Positions 49,851 to 58,975 of a stretch of 64,000 bases of DNA are shown here, one piece after another. This DNA is from Mycobacterium avium subsp. avium (lineage in GTDB: Bacteria; Actinomycetota; Actinomycetes; Mycobacteriales; Mycobacteriaceae). Under the pieces are notes generated by a model that did no database searches, was not told where the DNA came from, and saw only the letters and a list, made by a program, of their open reading frames with translations. Position 1 is the first letter of the stretch. Every line of letters begins with the position of its first letter. The stretch lies in NCBI RefSeq assembly GCF_009741445.1, contig NZ_CP046507.1:1240001-1304000 (forward strand), read 5' to 3'. The position numbers and the translations under genes were made by a program.

Positions 49851-52016
49851 TTACCACCAACCGGTGCTCTCGGCGATCTGCCGGCCCAATTCGGGCGCCA
49901 TGGTCCGCACATAGGTGGGCGACATGTGATGGGCCCCATGGTAGATCAGCACGTTTCCCTCCACCGGCCGGCACATGTCGGCCCGGCAGATCGCATCCGA
50001 CATGTCGAGCACCTTGAGTTGCGGGAATTGCCCGACGAAGTCGAGGGTCTGGTTGCGCTCGGAGAGCACGTCGGATCGCTTGATGGCGCACGATTGGGCG
50101 GTGCTGCCGCGTTTGGCCAGGCAGTCCGCCGGGTCGAAGGGCTGGCCGTTTTTCACCAGCCACGGGGTGTCGCGCATCCCGAGGATGGGAATGTTGTTGT
50201 CGGACAACGTTTGCCAGATCCCGATGTAGGTCGCCGGCATCACGTCACCGGTCTTGATGTTCCACGGCCGGGTGGTGGTGGTGAAGACGTAGTCGGGCCG
50301 ATCGGTGACCAGTTTGGTCATGGTGCGCTGCACCCACTCGCGGCACTGCGGGTAGGGGGCGTTGTTGCCCATGATCAGCGGGACCTGTTCGGTCGACAGC
50401 GGGCAGCCCATCTTCAGGTAGGTCACCACCTTGAAGTGGTGCAGCTTGCCGAGCATGTCCAGGGCCGGCAGCCAGTGCTCGGCGTGCGATCCGCCCGCCA
50501 GCGCGATGGTCCGGTCGGCGGTCACGTCGCCGTAGGTGCAGTTGACCACGGCCGGGTTGACGAAGTCGCTGATGCAGCCGTCTCGGGTGGAGGCGGGCAG
50601 GTCCTGCTTGACCTCCAGGACGGTGGGCCGCATCGGCAGCGTGGGCACCCGCACGTGTTCGGTGAGGGCCCGGGCGCCGGGATAGTCCTGCGGGTTGAGG
50701 ACGCTGAGTTCCTTGCCGGCCGAGCGCAGCACGGTGACGTGCTGGCGCCAGGTGAACGAGGTCGCCGTCAGCGTCACACCCAGCAGCACGATCGCCGACC
50801 CCAGCGCCATCGTCGGCCGCGGCACCCGCGCCAGCCACGGCACCGTCGGCGCGGCGGGCCGGGGCGCCGGCCGCGCGGAGCCCCGGTGCCGCAGCGGGTC
50901 CTCGACCAGGCGGTTGGTCAGGTACGCCAGCACGCCGGACACCAGCAGCAATACCGTGCCCTCGACGAAGTTTGCGTGCTTGTGGCCGCTGTAGGACAGC
51001 CAGAAGATCAGCAGCGGCCAGTGCCACAGGTACAGCGAGTAGGCGATGGCGCCCAGCTCGACCAGCGGGCGGGTGGCCAGCAGCCGGTTCGGCAGCGGCA
51101 GGCGGCCGTCGGCGCCCAGGTTGGCGCCGACCAGGATCATCAGCATGGCGGCGCCGACCGGCACCAGCGCCCAGGGCCCCGGGAATTCCTGCACCCCGTC
51201 GATCAGCGCCCCGCAGGACAGCACCGCGCCCAGCGCCACCGTCGCCAACAGCGTGCGCAACCACATCGGCCAGCGGATCCGCGGCACCAGCGCCCCGACC
51301 AGGGCGCCGAGCAGCAATTCCCAGCCCCGCGCGAAGCTGTCGTAGTAGGCGGCCGCCTGGTTCTGCTGATGCGCGACGATCGCGTAGCCGAACGAGGCCA
51401 CCGTCAGCGCGGCCAGCACCACCAGGACCAGGGTGCGCAGCCGGGCGCCCAGGGGGCGGCCGAACAGGTAGGCCAGGCCGGCGATCAGCACCAGGAAGCT
51501 GACGTAGAACTGGCCCTGCACCGACATCGACCAGATGTGCTGCAGCGGGCTGACGGCCTCACCGGCCCGCAGGTAGTCCGACGCGGTGTTGGCCAGCTCC
51601 CAGTTCTGGTAGTAGCCGAGACTGGCCAGGCTCTGGTCGGCGAAGGTCTCCCAGCGCGTCTCGGGCTGCACCAGGATGGTCAGCACCGCGCAGCCGGCCA
51701 GCACCACCACCAGAGCCGGAACCAAACGACGGACCAGCCGGATCACCTCGGCCACCGGCGAGAGCGCCACCGCGGGGTTCAGCGCGGCGCGAATGACCTT
51801 GCCGCCGAAGAAGAATCCGGACAGCGCCAGGAACACGTCGACGCCGCCCGAAACCCGGCCGAACCAGATGTGGAACACCGCGACCAGGGCGATGGCGATG
51901 CCGCGCAAGCCGTCGAGGTCGTAGCGGTAGAACCCGCGAGACCCCGGCGTGCGCGCTCCCGAGGTGCCCGGATCGGCGGCGGCGACCGGTGCTGGGGACG
52001 GGGACGGGGTCTGCAT
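49851..52016 (-). CDS. Acyltransferase-3 membrane protein with C-terminal SGNH domain, Rv1565c-like
   Basis: 721 aa (729 remembered for Rv1565c). Residues about 30-400 form the AT3 (OafA/YrhL) domain with about ten membrane segments; RYDLDGLRGIAIALVAVFH and VDVFLALSGFF are its opening motifs. From about residue 450 a periplasmic SGNH-like domain has ALAGGSHAEHWLP and, near the end, YHGAHHMSPTYV. Such two-part proteins O-acylate cell-surface glycans or lipids. The true target here is unknown. N-terminal 28 residues are Pro/Ala-rich and disordered. Convergent to nothing; 98 bp separate it from ripD upstream, same strand. Confidence 0.9.
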   Translation of the reverse strand: MQTPSPSPAPVAAADPGTSGARTPGSRGFYRYDLDGLRGIAIALVAVFHIWFGRVSGGVDVFLALSGFFFGGKVIRAALNPAVALSPVAEVIRLVRRLVPALVVVLAGCAVLTILVQPETRWETFADQSLASLGYYQNWELANTASDYLRAGEAVSPLQHIWSMSVQGQFYVSFLVLIAGLAYLFGRPLGARLRTLVLVVLAALTVASFGYAIVAHQQNQAAAYYDSFARGWELLLGALVGALVPRIRWPMWLRTLLATVALGAVLSCGALIDGVQEFPGPWALVPVGAAMLMILVGANLGADGRLPLPNRLLATRPLVELGAIAYSLYLWHWPLLIFWLSYSGHKHANFVEGTVLLLVSGVLAYLTNRLVEDPLRHRGSARPAPRPAAPTVPWLARVPRPTMALGSAIVLLGVTLTATSFTWRQHVTVLRSAGKELSVLNPQDYPGARALTEHVRVPTLPMRPTVLEVKQDLPASTRDGCISDFVNPAVVNCTYGDVTADRTIALAGGSHAEHWLPALDMLGKLHHFKVVTYLKMGCPLSTEQVPLIMGNNAPYPQCREWVQRTMTKLVTDRPDYVFTTTTRPWNIKTGDVMPATYIGIWQTLSDNNIPILGMRDTPWLVKNGQPFDPADCLAKRGSTAQSCAIKRSDVLSERNQTLDFVGQFPQLKVLDMSDAICRADMCRPVEGNVLIYHGAHHMSPTYVRTMAPELGRQIAESTGWW

Positions 52017-52114
52017 GATCGACCGCTAATTTACCGAAAACCCGCCACCGACTCCTGACCGCGCGCGGCGGGGGAGCAGGTGGCGGGTGTCGGACGGGCG
52101 CGCAGGGTCCGGGA

Positions 52115-52954
52115 CTACCGGGTGAGCCCGGCGCCCGCCGGCTGCAGCGGCGACTGCTGGACCGGCAGCTGCTGCAGCGGTGACTGCTGGGTCGGCAGCT
52201 GTTGCAGCGGTGACTGCTGGGTCGGCGCCAGCTGCAGGGGTGCCTGCTGGGGCGCTTGCTGGGTGGGCAGCTGCTGCCCCGGAACCTGTTGCGTCGGAAC
52301 CTGTTGCAGCGGGGCCTGCTGGGTGGGCGCCTGCTGGCCCGGGGTCTGTTGCAAGGGCGCCTGCTGGCCCGGGGTCTGTTGCAAGGGCGCCTGCTGCGCC
52401 GGGGTCTGCTGCAGCGGCGCCTGCTGCGGAACCTGCTGGGTGGGCGCCGTGGTTCCCAGCACCCGGACCATGTAGGGCGCCATGCCGGCGGTACGCACCG
52501 GCGACACCTGCACCACGTCGCCGACCTCGAGCATCTGGTTGTTGCCCAGGTACATCGCGACGCTCTGGGTGCCCTCGGGGCCGTAGAAGATCAGGTCACC
52601 CTTGCGGGCCTGCTGCGGCAGGATCTTCTGGCCGACGCGGTACATCGCGCCGGACGAGCGCGGCAGCTTGATGCCGGCGCCGGCGTACGCGTACTGCATC
52701 AGCCCGGACGCGTCGAAACCGACGGTGTTGGCGCCGGTCCCGGTGCCGCGGGTGGGGCCGTTGATGCCGCCGCCGGCCCAGGAGAACGGCACACCGCGCT
52801 GCGACAGACCGCGCGCGATCACCACGTCGGTGGCCTGCTGATAGTCCATCGCCCTGACGCCCGGGTCGGCGGTCGCGACGGCGGGAACCACCATCGGCGC
52901 CGCCGGCGCCCCGAGCAGGGCCAAACCGATCGCGAAGGCGTAGATGCGTTTCAT
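52115..52954 (-). CDS. ripD: Non-catalytic NlpC/P60 peptidoglycan-binding protein, RipD-like, with long Gln/Pro repeat tail
   Basis: 279 aa from the ATG at 52954 (AGGAAAA directly upstream; a longer upstream frame is rejected). Signal peptide residues 1-29 ([15 protein letters not shown], then AVATAD). NlpC/P60 domain about 35-165. The catalytic Cys of DCSG is Ala82 (FDASGL) and the catalytic His is Ser131 (SVAMYLG), as described for RipD, which binds but does not cut peptidoglycan. Residues about 171-268 are tandem Q/P repeats such as [10 protein letters not shown]; the M. tuberculosis protein is 230 aa as remembered, so this tail is expanded. The tail may bind or span the wall; repeat copy number could vary between strains. 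Confidence 0.92.
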   Translation of the reverse strand: MKRIYAFAIGLALLGAPAAPMVVPAVATADPGVRAMDYQQATDVVIARGLSQRGVPFSWAGGGINGPTRGTGTGANTVGFDASGLMQYAYAGAGIKLPRSSGAMYRVGQKILPQQARKGDLIFYGPEGTQSVAMYLGNNQMLEVGDVVQVSPVRTAGMAPYMVRVLGTTAPTQQVPQQAPLQQTPAQQAPLQQTPGQQAPLQQTPGQQAPTQQAPLQQVPTQQVPGQQLPTQQAPQQAPLQLAPTQQSPLQQLPTQQSPLQQLPVQQSPLQPAGAGLTR

Positions 52955-53285
52955 TTTTCCTGGCCTTTCCTGGCCTCTCCGGCACTCGTCGGGCCTCGGC
53001 GCGGTGACCTCGCGCGTCCGCCCCGGTTCATGGACCGGGCGAGGATCCCCACGCTGGGATCGCACGCCGTCCATGCCACTTGCGACGTGAACCAGCCGGC
53101 CGAACCGCTGTATTCACACCAGTCACAAGAGCCACTTTGACAACAGAAGGTGTTAGCCGCCAGGGTCGCGGGGGATTTTTTGTCGTACCGTGACCCGACG
53201 GTGACTGCCGCGGCGAATCCCGTATGCGCAGTTGTGATTTCGGTCTCAGTCGGCTAGCGAACGGCGGCGCCGCCGGGCGGCCCGA
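52955..53285 (-). other. ripD upstream region with two adjacent hairpins
   Basis: 331 bp without a gene. Two perfect 6-bp stems lie next to each other: CCCGGT/ACCGGG (53022-53039) and GATCCC/GGGATC (53044-53061), each with a 6-base loop. Further upstream, the minus strand has TTGTGACTGGTGTGA, a repeated TGTGA that might be a regulator site. No riboswitch family was recognised. Promoter not located. Confidence 0.4.
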
Positions 53286-53753
53286 TCACAGCCAGTAGCG
53301 TTCACTGAACATCGTCAGCATCGATCCGGCCACCGAGCTGGCCATCACCAGCGCCAGCGACAGCACCGGCCAGAAGGACATGTACCAGCCCTTCAGGAGG
53401 GACACCACCGGGCCCACCACGGCGGCGGTCAGGGCCGCACCGATGCCGCCCCACACCACCGGATGGATGTACAGATCCAGCCCGTAGGGAACGGGCCCGC
53501 AGGTCTCGTCCTCGCAGACATTGGCCAGAAACCCGAACAGCCGCTCCGGCCAGGACGTCGCCGTGGCCAGCAGCGCGAGCAGGACCAGCAGGGCGACGGT
53601 GCAGACGACGTCCCACGCCGCCAGCCGCAGGCGCAGCACTCGGGGCGCTTCCTCGTCGTATTCGGCCACCGGGCCGCGGGCGTCGCCGGACCAGCCCGGG
53701 CCGGCGGGCCCTGCGTCGGGGCCCGACCCGTCGGGCGGCTGCGGGGTGGCCAT
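53286..53753 (-). CDS. Small membrane protein, Rv1567c position
   Basis: 155 aa. A disordered Gly/Pro/Asp-rich N-terminus (1-40) precedes three hydrophobic segments (about 46-66, 100-121, 125-147). A Cys pair in the first extracytoplasmic loop ([10 protein letters not shown]) could form a disulfide. Longer than the 94 aa remembered for Rv1567c. Diverges from bioA over about 60 bp. Function unknown. Confidence 0.75.
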   Translation of the reverse strand: MATPQPPDGSGPDAGPAGPGWSGDARGPVAEYDEEAPRVLRLRLAAWDVVCTVALLVLLALLATATSWPERLFGFLANVCEDETCGPVPYGLDLYIHPVVWGGIGAALTAAVVGPVVSLLKGWYMSFWPVLSLALVMASSVAGSMLTMFSERYWL

Positions 53754-53801
53754 GCTGTCCCATGCTTCCCGACGGCCCGGTTTTGCGCGAATCGGCTGCT
53801 C

Positions 53802-53807
53802 TACCCT
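53802..53807 (+). promoter_or_regulatory. -10 box for the biotin operon
   Basis: TACCCT lies 8 bases before the bioA ATG at 53816, predicting a start one or two bases upstream of the codon. No good -35 box and no Shine-Dalgarno are visible. Confidence 0.4.
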
Positions 53808-53815
53808 CGATCACT

Positions 53816-55132
53816 ATGCCCGCGGCGAAGGCCGGGCTGACGCCCGAGCAGATCAGCGCGATCGACGCCGCGCACCTGTGGCACCCCTACAGCACCATCG
53901 GCGCCGAATCCGTCGCCCCGGTGGTGGCGGTCGGCGCCCGCGGCGCCTGGCTGACCCTGATCCGCGACGGCGCCGAGGTCCGGGCGCTCGACGCCATGAG
54001 CTCCTGGTGGACCGCGATCCACGGCCACGGCCACCCGGTGCTGGACGCGGCGCTGTCCGACCAGCTCGCCGCCATGAACCACGTCATGTTCGGCGGGCTC
54101 ACCCACGAACCCGCGGCGCGGCTGGCCCAGCTGCTGGTGAGCATCACCCCGGCCGGGCTGGACACCGTGTTCTTCAGCGACTCGGGGTCGGTGTCGGTCG
54201 AGGTGGCGGTGAAGATGGCGCTGCAGTACTGGCGCAGCCGCCACCGGCCGGCCAAGCACCGGCTGATGACCTGGCGGGGCGGCTACCACGGCGACACCTT
54301 CACCCCGATGAGTGTCTGCGACCCCGAGGGCGGCATGCATTCGCTGTGGACCGACATCCTGGCCCGGCAGGTGTTCGCCCCGCAGGTGCCCCGTGACTAC
54401 GACCGGGCCTACAGCGCGGCGTTCGAGGCGCAGCTGGCCCGGCACGCCGACGAGCTGGCCGCGGTGATCGTCGAGCCCGTCGTGCAGGGTGCCGGCGGCA
54501 TGCGGTTCCACGACCCGCGGTATCTGGGCGACCTGCGCGAGGCCTGCACCCGGCACGACGTGCTGTTGATCTTCGACGAGATCGCCACCGGGTTCGGCCG
54601 CACCGGCGAGCTCTTCGCCGCCGACCACGCCCGGGTCAGCCCCGACATCATGTGCGTCGGCAAGGCGCTGACCGGCGGATACCTCAGCCTGGCCGCCACC
54701 CTGTGCAGCACCGAGATCGCGCAGGCCATCAGCGCCGGCGAGGCCGGGGCGCTGATGCACGGGCCCACCTTCATGGCCAACGCGCTGGCCTGCGCCGTGT
54801 CGGTGGCCAGCGTCGAGGTGCTGCTCGGGCAGGACTGGCGGTCGCGGGTCGCCGAGATCTCCGCCGGCCTGGCGGCCGGGCTGGAACCTGCCCGGGAGCT
54901 ACCCGGCGTGACCGACGTCCGGGTGCGCGGCGCCATCGGCGTCATCGAATGCGACCGGCCTGTCGACCTGGCCGTCGCCACCCCGGCGGCGCTGGACCAC
55001 GGCGTCTGGCTGCGCCCGTTCCGCAACCTGATCTACGCCATGCCGCCCTACATCTGCCCGCCCGACGAGATCGCCCGGATCGCCTCGGCGATGGTGCAGG
55101 TCGCCGCGCGCCTCGGCTCTCGTAGGCTCTAG
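53816..55132 (+). CDS. bioA: Adenosylmethionine-8-amino-7-oxononanoate aminotransferase
   Basis: 438 aa (437 remembered in M. tuberculosis). Fold-type I PLP transaminase making 7,8-diaminopelargonic acid, with SAM as amino donor. Active-site features: [49 protein letters not shown] and the PLP lysine in [11 protein letters not shown]. The ATG at 53816 is used because the M. tuberculosis protein begins just before GLTPEQI; an in-frame ATG at 53762 would leave only 8 bp to the divergent gene. First gene of bioA-bioF-bioD. Confidence 0.96.
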   Translation: MPAAKAGLTPEQISAIDAAHLWHPYSTIGAESVAPVVAVGARGAWLTLIRDGAEVRALDAMSSWWTAIHGHGHPVLDAALSDQLAAMNHVMFGGLTHEPAARLAQLLVSITPAGLDTVFFSDSGSVSVEVAVKMALQYWRSRHRPAKHRLMTWRGGYHGDTFTPMSVCDPEGGMHSLWTDILARQVFAPQVPRDYDRAYSAAFEAQLARHADELAAVIVEPVVQGAGGMRFHDPRYLGDLREACTRHDVLLIFDEIATGFGRTGELFAADHARVSPDIMCVGKALTGGYLSLAATLCSTEIAQAISAGEAGALMHGPTFMANALACAVSVASVEVLLGQDWRSRVAEISAGLAAGLEPARELPGVTDVRVRGAIGVIECDRPVDLAVATPAALDHGVWLRPFRNLIYAMPPYICPPDEIARIASAMVQVAARLGSRRL

Positions 55133-55136
55133 GTCG

Positions 55137-56282
55137 ATGAAAGCACCCATCGAGGTTTCCCCGCTGGCCTGGCTGGACGCGGTCGAACAGCAGCGCCGCG
55201 CGGCCGGGCTGCGCCGCTCGCTGCGGCCGCGGCCGCCCGTGGCCACCGAGCTGGACCTGGCCTCCAACGACTACCTCGGGCTGTCCCAGCACCCCGACGT
55301 GATCGACGGCGGGGTCGCCGCGCTGCGCATGTGGGGCGCCGGGGCGACCGGGTCGCGGCTGGTCACCGGCGATACCGAGCTGCACCAGCAGTTCGAGTCC
55401 GAGCTCGCCGGCTACGTCGGCGCCGCCAGCGGGCTGCTGTTCTCGTCGGGCTACGCGGCCAACCTGGGCGCCGTCGTGGGCCTGTCGGGCCGCGGGGCGC
55501 TGGTGGTCTCCGATGCGTACTCGCACGCCTCGCTGGTGGATGCCTGCCGGCTGTCGCGGGCGCGGGTGGTGGTGACGCCGCATCGCGACGTCGACGCGGT
55601 GCGGGCGGCGTTGGCGGCTCGCGACGAGGAACGCGCCGTCGTCATCACCGAGTCGGTGTTCTCCACCGACGGCGCCCTGGCGCCGCTGCGCGAGCTGCAC
55701 GAGGTGTGCCGCCGGCACCGGGCCCTGCTGATCGTCGACGAGGCGCACGGCCTGGGGGTGCGCGGCGGCGGGCGCGGGCTGGTGTTCGAGGCCGGCCTGG
55801 CCGGCGCGCCCGACGTGGTCATGACCACCACGCTGTCCAAGGCGCTGGGCAGCCAGGGCGGCGCGGTGTTGGGGCCGGCGGCGGTGCGGGCCCATCTGAT
55901 CGACGCGGCGCGCACGTTCATCTTCGACACCGGCCTGGCCCCGGCGGCGGTGGGCGCCGCGCGCGCCGCGCTGGGCGTGCTGCGCGCCGAACCCTGGCGG
56001 GCCGGCGCGGTGCTGCGCCACGCCGGCGTGCTGGCCGAGGTCTGCCGGGTTCGCGAGGCGCCGCAGTCGGCGGTGGTGTCGGTGATCCTGGGCGACCCGG
56101 ACGTGGCGGTGGCCGCCGCGACCGCCTGCCTGGACGCTGGTGTGCGGGTGGGCTGCTTTCGTCCCCCGACGGTGCCCGCCGGGACGTCGCGGCTGCGGCT
56201 GACCGCCCGCGCGTCGCTGGACGACGCCGAACTGGAGGTCGCGCGCCGGGTGCTCACCGATGTGCTCGCCGGGCTCGGCTGA
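55137..56282 (+). CDS. bioF: 8-amino-7-oxononanoate synthase
   Basis: 381 aa (386 remembered for Rv1569). Alpha-oxoamine synthase that condenses pimeloyl-thioester with alanine. [44 protein letters not shown] and the PLP lysine in [13 protein letters not shown] are present. Four bases separate it from bioA; bioD starts four bases after its stop, so the three are co-transcribed. Confidence 0.96.
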   Translation: MKAPIEVSPLAWLDAVEQQRRAAGLRRSLRPRPPVATELDLASNDYLGLSQHPDVIDGGVAALRMWGAGATGSRLVTGDTELHQQFESELAGYVGAASGLLFSSGYAANLGAVVGLSGRGALVVSDAYSHASLVDACRLSRARVVVTPHRDVDAVRAALAARDEERAVVITESVFSTDGALAPLRELHEVCRRHRALLIVDEAHGLGVRGGGRGLVFEAGLAGAPDVVMTTTLSKALGSQGGAVLGPAAVRAHLIDAARTFIFDTGLAPAAVGAARAALGVLRAEPWRAGAVLRHAGVLAEVCRVREAPQSAVVSVILGDPDVAVAAATACLDAGVRVGCFRPPTVPAGTSRLRLTARASLDDAELEVARRVLTDVLAGLG

Positions 56283-56286
56283 GGCC

Positions 56287-56967
56287 GTGACGGTTCTGGT
56301 CGTCACCGGCACCGACACCGGGGTCGGAAAGACGGTCGCCACGGCGGCGCTGGCGTGTCATGCCCGCCGCGCCGGCATCGACGTGGCGGTGTGCAAACCG
56401 GTGCAGACCGGCACCGACGACGGCGACGACGACCTCGCCGAGGTGGCCCGGCTGTCCGGGGTGACCGAGCTGGCCGGGCTGGCCCGCTACCCGCGGCCGC
56501 TGGCGCCGGTGGCCGCCGCCGCCGCGGCGGGGATGGCCTTGCCCAGCCGCGAGCAGCTGCTGGGGTTCATCGGCGAGCTGGACCGGCCGGGGCGGCTGAC
56601 GCTGGTCGAGGGCGCCGGGGGACTGCTGGTCGAGCTCGGCGAAAACGGTGTCACCGCACGCGATCTCGCCGTCGCGCTGGGCGCGGCGGTGCTGGTGGTG
56701 GTCCGGCCGGCGCTGGGCACCCTCAACCACACCGCGCTGACCCTGGAAGCGCTTGCCGCGCAGGGCCTTTCGTGTGCCGGGCTGGTGATCGGCGCCTGGC
56801 CCGAACATCCCGGCCCGGTCGAGACGTCGAATCGGCCCGCGCTCGAAGCGCTTGCCCCGGTGCGCGCCGTGCTGCCCGCGGGGGCGGCGGCGCTGGCCGC
56901 CGCCGAGTTCGAGGCCGTGAGCGCCGGCGCATTCGACCGCGACTGGGTCACCGCGCTGGCCGTCTGA
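56287..56967 (+). CDS. bioD: Dethiobiotin synthetase
   Basis: 226 aa, the length remembered for Rv1570. ATP-dependent ureido-ring closure on diaminopelargonic acid. P-loop GTDTGVGKT at residues 8-16, CKPVQTG with the catalytic Lys, and [13 protein letters not shown] start at 56287. Its final base is shared with the ATG of the next gene. Confidence 0.95.
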   Translation: MTVLVVTGTDTGVGKTVATAALACHARRAGIDVAVCKPVQTGTDDGDDDLAEVARLSGVTELAGLARYPRPLAPVAAAAAAGMALPSREQLLGFIGELDRPGRLTLVEGAGGLLVELGENGVTARDLAVALGAAVLVVVRPALGTLNHTALTLEALAAQGLSCAGLVIGAWPEHPGPVETSNRPALEALAPVRAVLPAGAAALAAAEFEAVSAGAFDRDWVTALAV

Positions 56968-57476
56968 TGGTCCACTCGATCGAGCTGGTCTTCGACCCGG
57001 ACACCGAGGCGGCCATCCGGCAGACCTGGAAAGCGTTGGCGGCGGCCGGAATTCCCAGCCAGGCGCCGGCGAGCCGGCCGCACGTGACGCTGGCGGTCGC
57101 CGAGGCGATCGCCGCCGACGTGGACGCTCTGCTGGCCCCGCTGCGTGCCCGGCTACCGCTGCCGTGCCTGATCGGCGCGCCGGTGCTGTTCGGCCGGGGC
57201 AGCGTGGTCTTCGCCCGACTGGTGGTGCCCACCGGCGAACTGCTGGACCTGCACGCCCAGGTGCACCGGCTGTGTGCCCCGCACCTGCGGCCCGCACCGA
57301 TGCCCAACAGCCTGCCCGGCCAGTGGACCGGGCACGTCACCATGGCCCGCCGGGTCGGCGGCGCCCAACTCGGCCGGGCGCTGCGCATCGCCGGCCGGCC
57401 CACCCAGATCGAGTGCAGCTTCGTGGGTTTGCGCCGCTGGGACGGCAACAAGAAGGTCGAGCACCCGATCGGTTAG
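56967..57476 (+). CDS. 2H phosphoesterase / 2'-5' RNA ligase-like protein, Rv1571-like
   Basis: 169 aa, the length remembered for Rv1571. Two HxT motifs, HVT in RPHVTLAV and HVT in GHVTMARR, about 75 residues apart, define the 2H superfamily. Members open 2',3'-cyclic phosphates or join RNA ends. The ATG overlaps the bioD stop (TGATG), so it is translated with the biotin genes although no link to biotin is known. bioB is not next to it here. Confidence 0.88.
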   Translation: MVHSIELVFDPDTEAAIRQTWKALAAAGIPSQAPASRPHVTLAVAEAIAADVDALLAPLRARLPLPCLIGAPVLFGRGSVVFARLVVPTGELLDLHAQVHRLCAPHLRPAPMPNSLPGQWTGHVTMARRVGGAQLGRALRIAGRPTQIECSFVGLRRWDGNKKVEHPIG

Positions 57477-57484
57477 GCGGGGAT

Positions 57485-57553
57485 TCAGCGGCGCAGGAAG
57501 TCGAGCAGATCGGCGTTGACCCGTTCCTTGTCGCCCGGGACGACAGCGATGGC
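57485..57553 (-). pseudogene. Remnant resembling an alpha/beta-hydrolase C-terminus
   Basis: In frame directly after the MscS-type gene stop the minus strand reads AIAVVPGDKERVNADLLDFL-RR-stop. VNADLLDFL plus Arg is typical of alpha/beta-hydrolase C-termini. Only about 22 codons remain, with no start, so it is a leftover 3' end of a lost gene or a chance match. Confidence 0.35.
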
Positions 57554-58975
57554 TTACGACACCGGCTCCCGGGACGGCATCGGCTCGGCGGTCACGGCCC
57601 GGTGCACCAGGGCGCGCCGCTCGTCGATGGTGCGACCCAGGTCCTGCAGCAGCAACGGCTTGCCGGTCACCAACTCGACGAGGTGTTCGCGGTCGATCTC
57701 CAGCGCGGTCACCTCCGCGACGGCCTGCGCGTCGGCCAGGTTGGGCTGGCGGGTCAGCGCGGTCACTCCCAGAAACGAGCCCTCGTCCAGGCCGCCGACC
57801 GCGACCACCGATCCGTCCGGGGCGGCGGCGGTCAACCGCACCCCGCCCGCGAGCAGGAACGTCATCTTCTCCGGGACGCGGCCGGCGTGCTCGACGATCT
57901 CGTCGGCCCCGTACCGGACGATTCGCGCGTGCGACACCAACGCCTGCTGATCCGGCGGGCCCAGCCGCAGCGCCGGGGCGACCACCATGCGCAGCGCCCG
58001 CTCGATGCGCTCGGGGGTGGAGATGTCGTCCTCGGCGCCGTCGAGGCGCAGACCCTCGCGGCGCGCGCCGTACCAGAGCCAGCGCAGCAGCGTCGCCTGC
58101 GCGGCGGAATCGTCGGCGGGCGAGGTCAATCCGATCGTGACGTGATACTCGGCCCCTCCGGCGGGCACCGCCGCCGCGACCGCGTCGGGCCGGCGTTGCG
58201 GCAGCGCGTCGGCGACGCGGCGCAGCAGCGCGCACACCCGGTCGGGCGGATCCGTCTCGGAAAACGTTGCGGTGAGCGTCAATTGGTGCCCACCGGGCGG
58301 GCGGCTGAGGTTGGTGAACGAGGTGGTGGCCAGCACCGAGTTGGGCGTGATCTGCAGCCCGTGCCCGGTCTGGATGTGCACCGACCGCCAGTTGGCCTCC
58401 ACGATGCGGCCGCGCGCCGCCGGGGTGTCCAGCCAGTCGCCGATACGGAACGGCTGCTCGAACAACATGAACAGCCCGGACACGATCTGGCCGACGGAGT
58501 TCTGCAGCATCAGGCCGATCACCACCGATGTCACGCCCAGCGCGGTGAAGAGGCCACCCACCCGAACGCCCCACACGTAGGAGAAGATGACCGCCAGCCC
58601 GACACCGATCAGCACGAAGCGGGTCACGTCCAGGAAGATGCCCGGAACCCGCTGACGCCAGGAGCCTTCCGGTGCGCCCTCGAAGATGGTGGCGTTGAGC
58701 CCGGACAGCAGCAGCACCACCACCACGAAGCCGAACGCCGTTGCCAGCACCCGCACCGAGGTGAACTGGGCGGGCATCCTGGCCACATTCACCAGCAGCA
58801 CCAGCAGCGCGCCCAGCGGGATCAGGTAGCTGCGCAGCAGGAAGACGGGCCGGGCCAGCGGGCTGTGCTTGCGGACCAGGCTCTGGTGCCATTCGGTGAG
58901 GACGATCAGCAGCAGCGGCAGGCCGAAGACCACCGCGGCCGCCCAGTACAGCGACGACGAGTCAAAGGTGCTCAC
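57554..58975 (-). CDS. MscS-type channel with C-terminal cyclic-nucleotide-binding-like domain, Rv2434c-like
   Basis: 473 aa (481 remembered for Rv2434c). Four hydrophobic segments (about 10-30, 50-66, 76-96, 118-138) lead into the MscS pore-lining helix and beta domain (VTSVVIGLMLQNSVGQIVSG, FEQPFRIGDWL, then a ITPNSVLATTSFTN segment). Residues about 335-450 form a CNMP-binding/CRP-like domain (VEHAGRVPEKMTFLLAGGVR, GLDEGSFLGVTAL). The usual PRAAT-like Arg of cAMP sites is not clear. Its start overlaps the cyclase stop by four bases, so sensor and channel are probably translated together. Confidence 0.9.
   Translation of the reverse strand: MSTFDSSSLYWAAAVVFGLPLLLIVLTEWHQSLVRKHSPLARPVFLLRSYLIPLGALLVLLVNVARMPAQFTSVRVLATAFGFVVVVLLLSGLNATIFEGAPEGSWRQRVPGIFLDVTRFVLIGVGLAVIFSYVWGVRVGGLFTALGVTSVVIGLMLQNSVGQIVSGLFMLFEQPFRIGDWLDTPAARGRIVEANWRSVHIQTGHGLQITPNSVLATTSFTNLSRPPGGHQLTLTATFSETDPPDRVCALLRRVADALPQRRPDAVAAAVPAGGAEYHVTIGLTSPADDSAAQATLLRWLWYGARREGLRLDGAEDDISTPERIERALRMVVAPALRLGPPDQQALVSHARIVRYGADEIVEHAGRVPEKMTFLLAGGVRLTAAAPDGSVVAVGGLDEGSFLGVTALTRQPNLADAQAVAEVTALEIDREHLVELVTGKPLLLQDLGRTIDERRALVHRAVTAEPMPSREPVS

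Noticed and set aside
52115..52450. CRISPR-like regular repeats
   Set aside because: The periodicity is protein-coding Q/P repeats of RipD without spacers. No CRISPR array or cas gene is seen anywhere in the window.
52955..53285. c-di-AMP (ydaO) riboswitch upstream of ripD
   Set aside because: Two hairpins are present but the conserved ydaO core sequences are not found.
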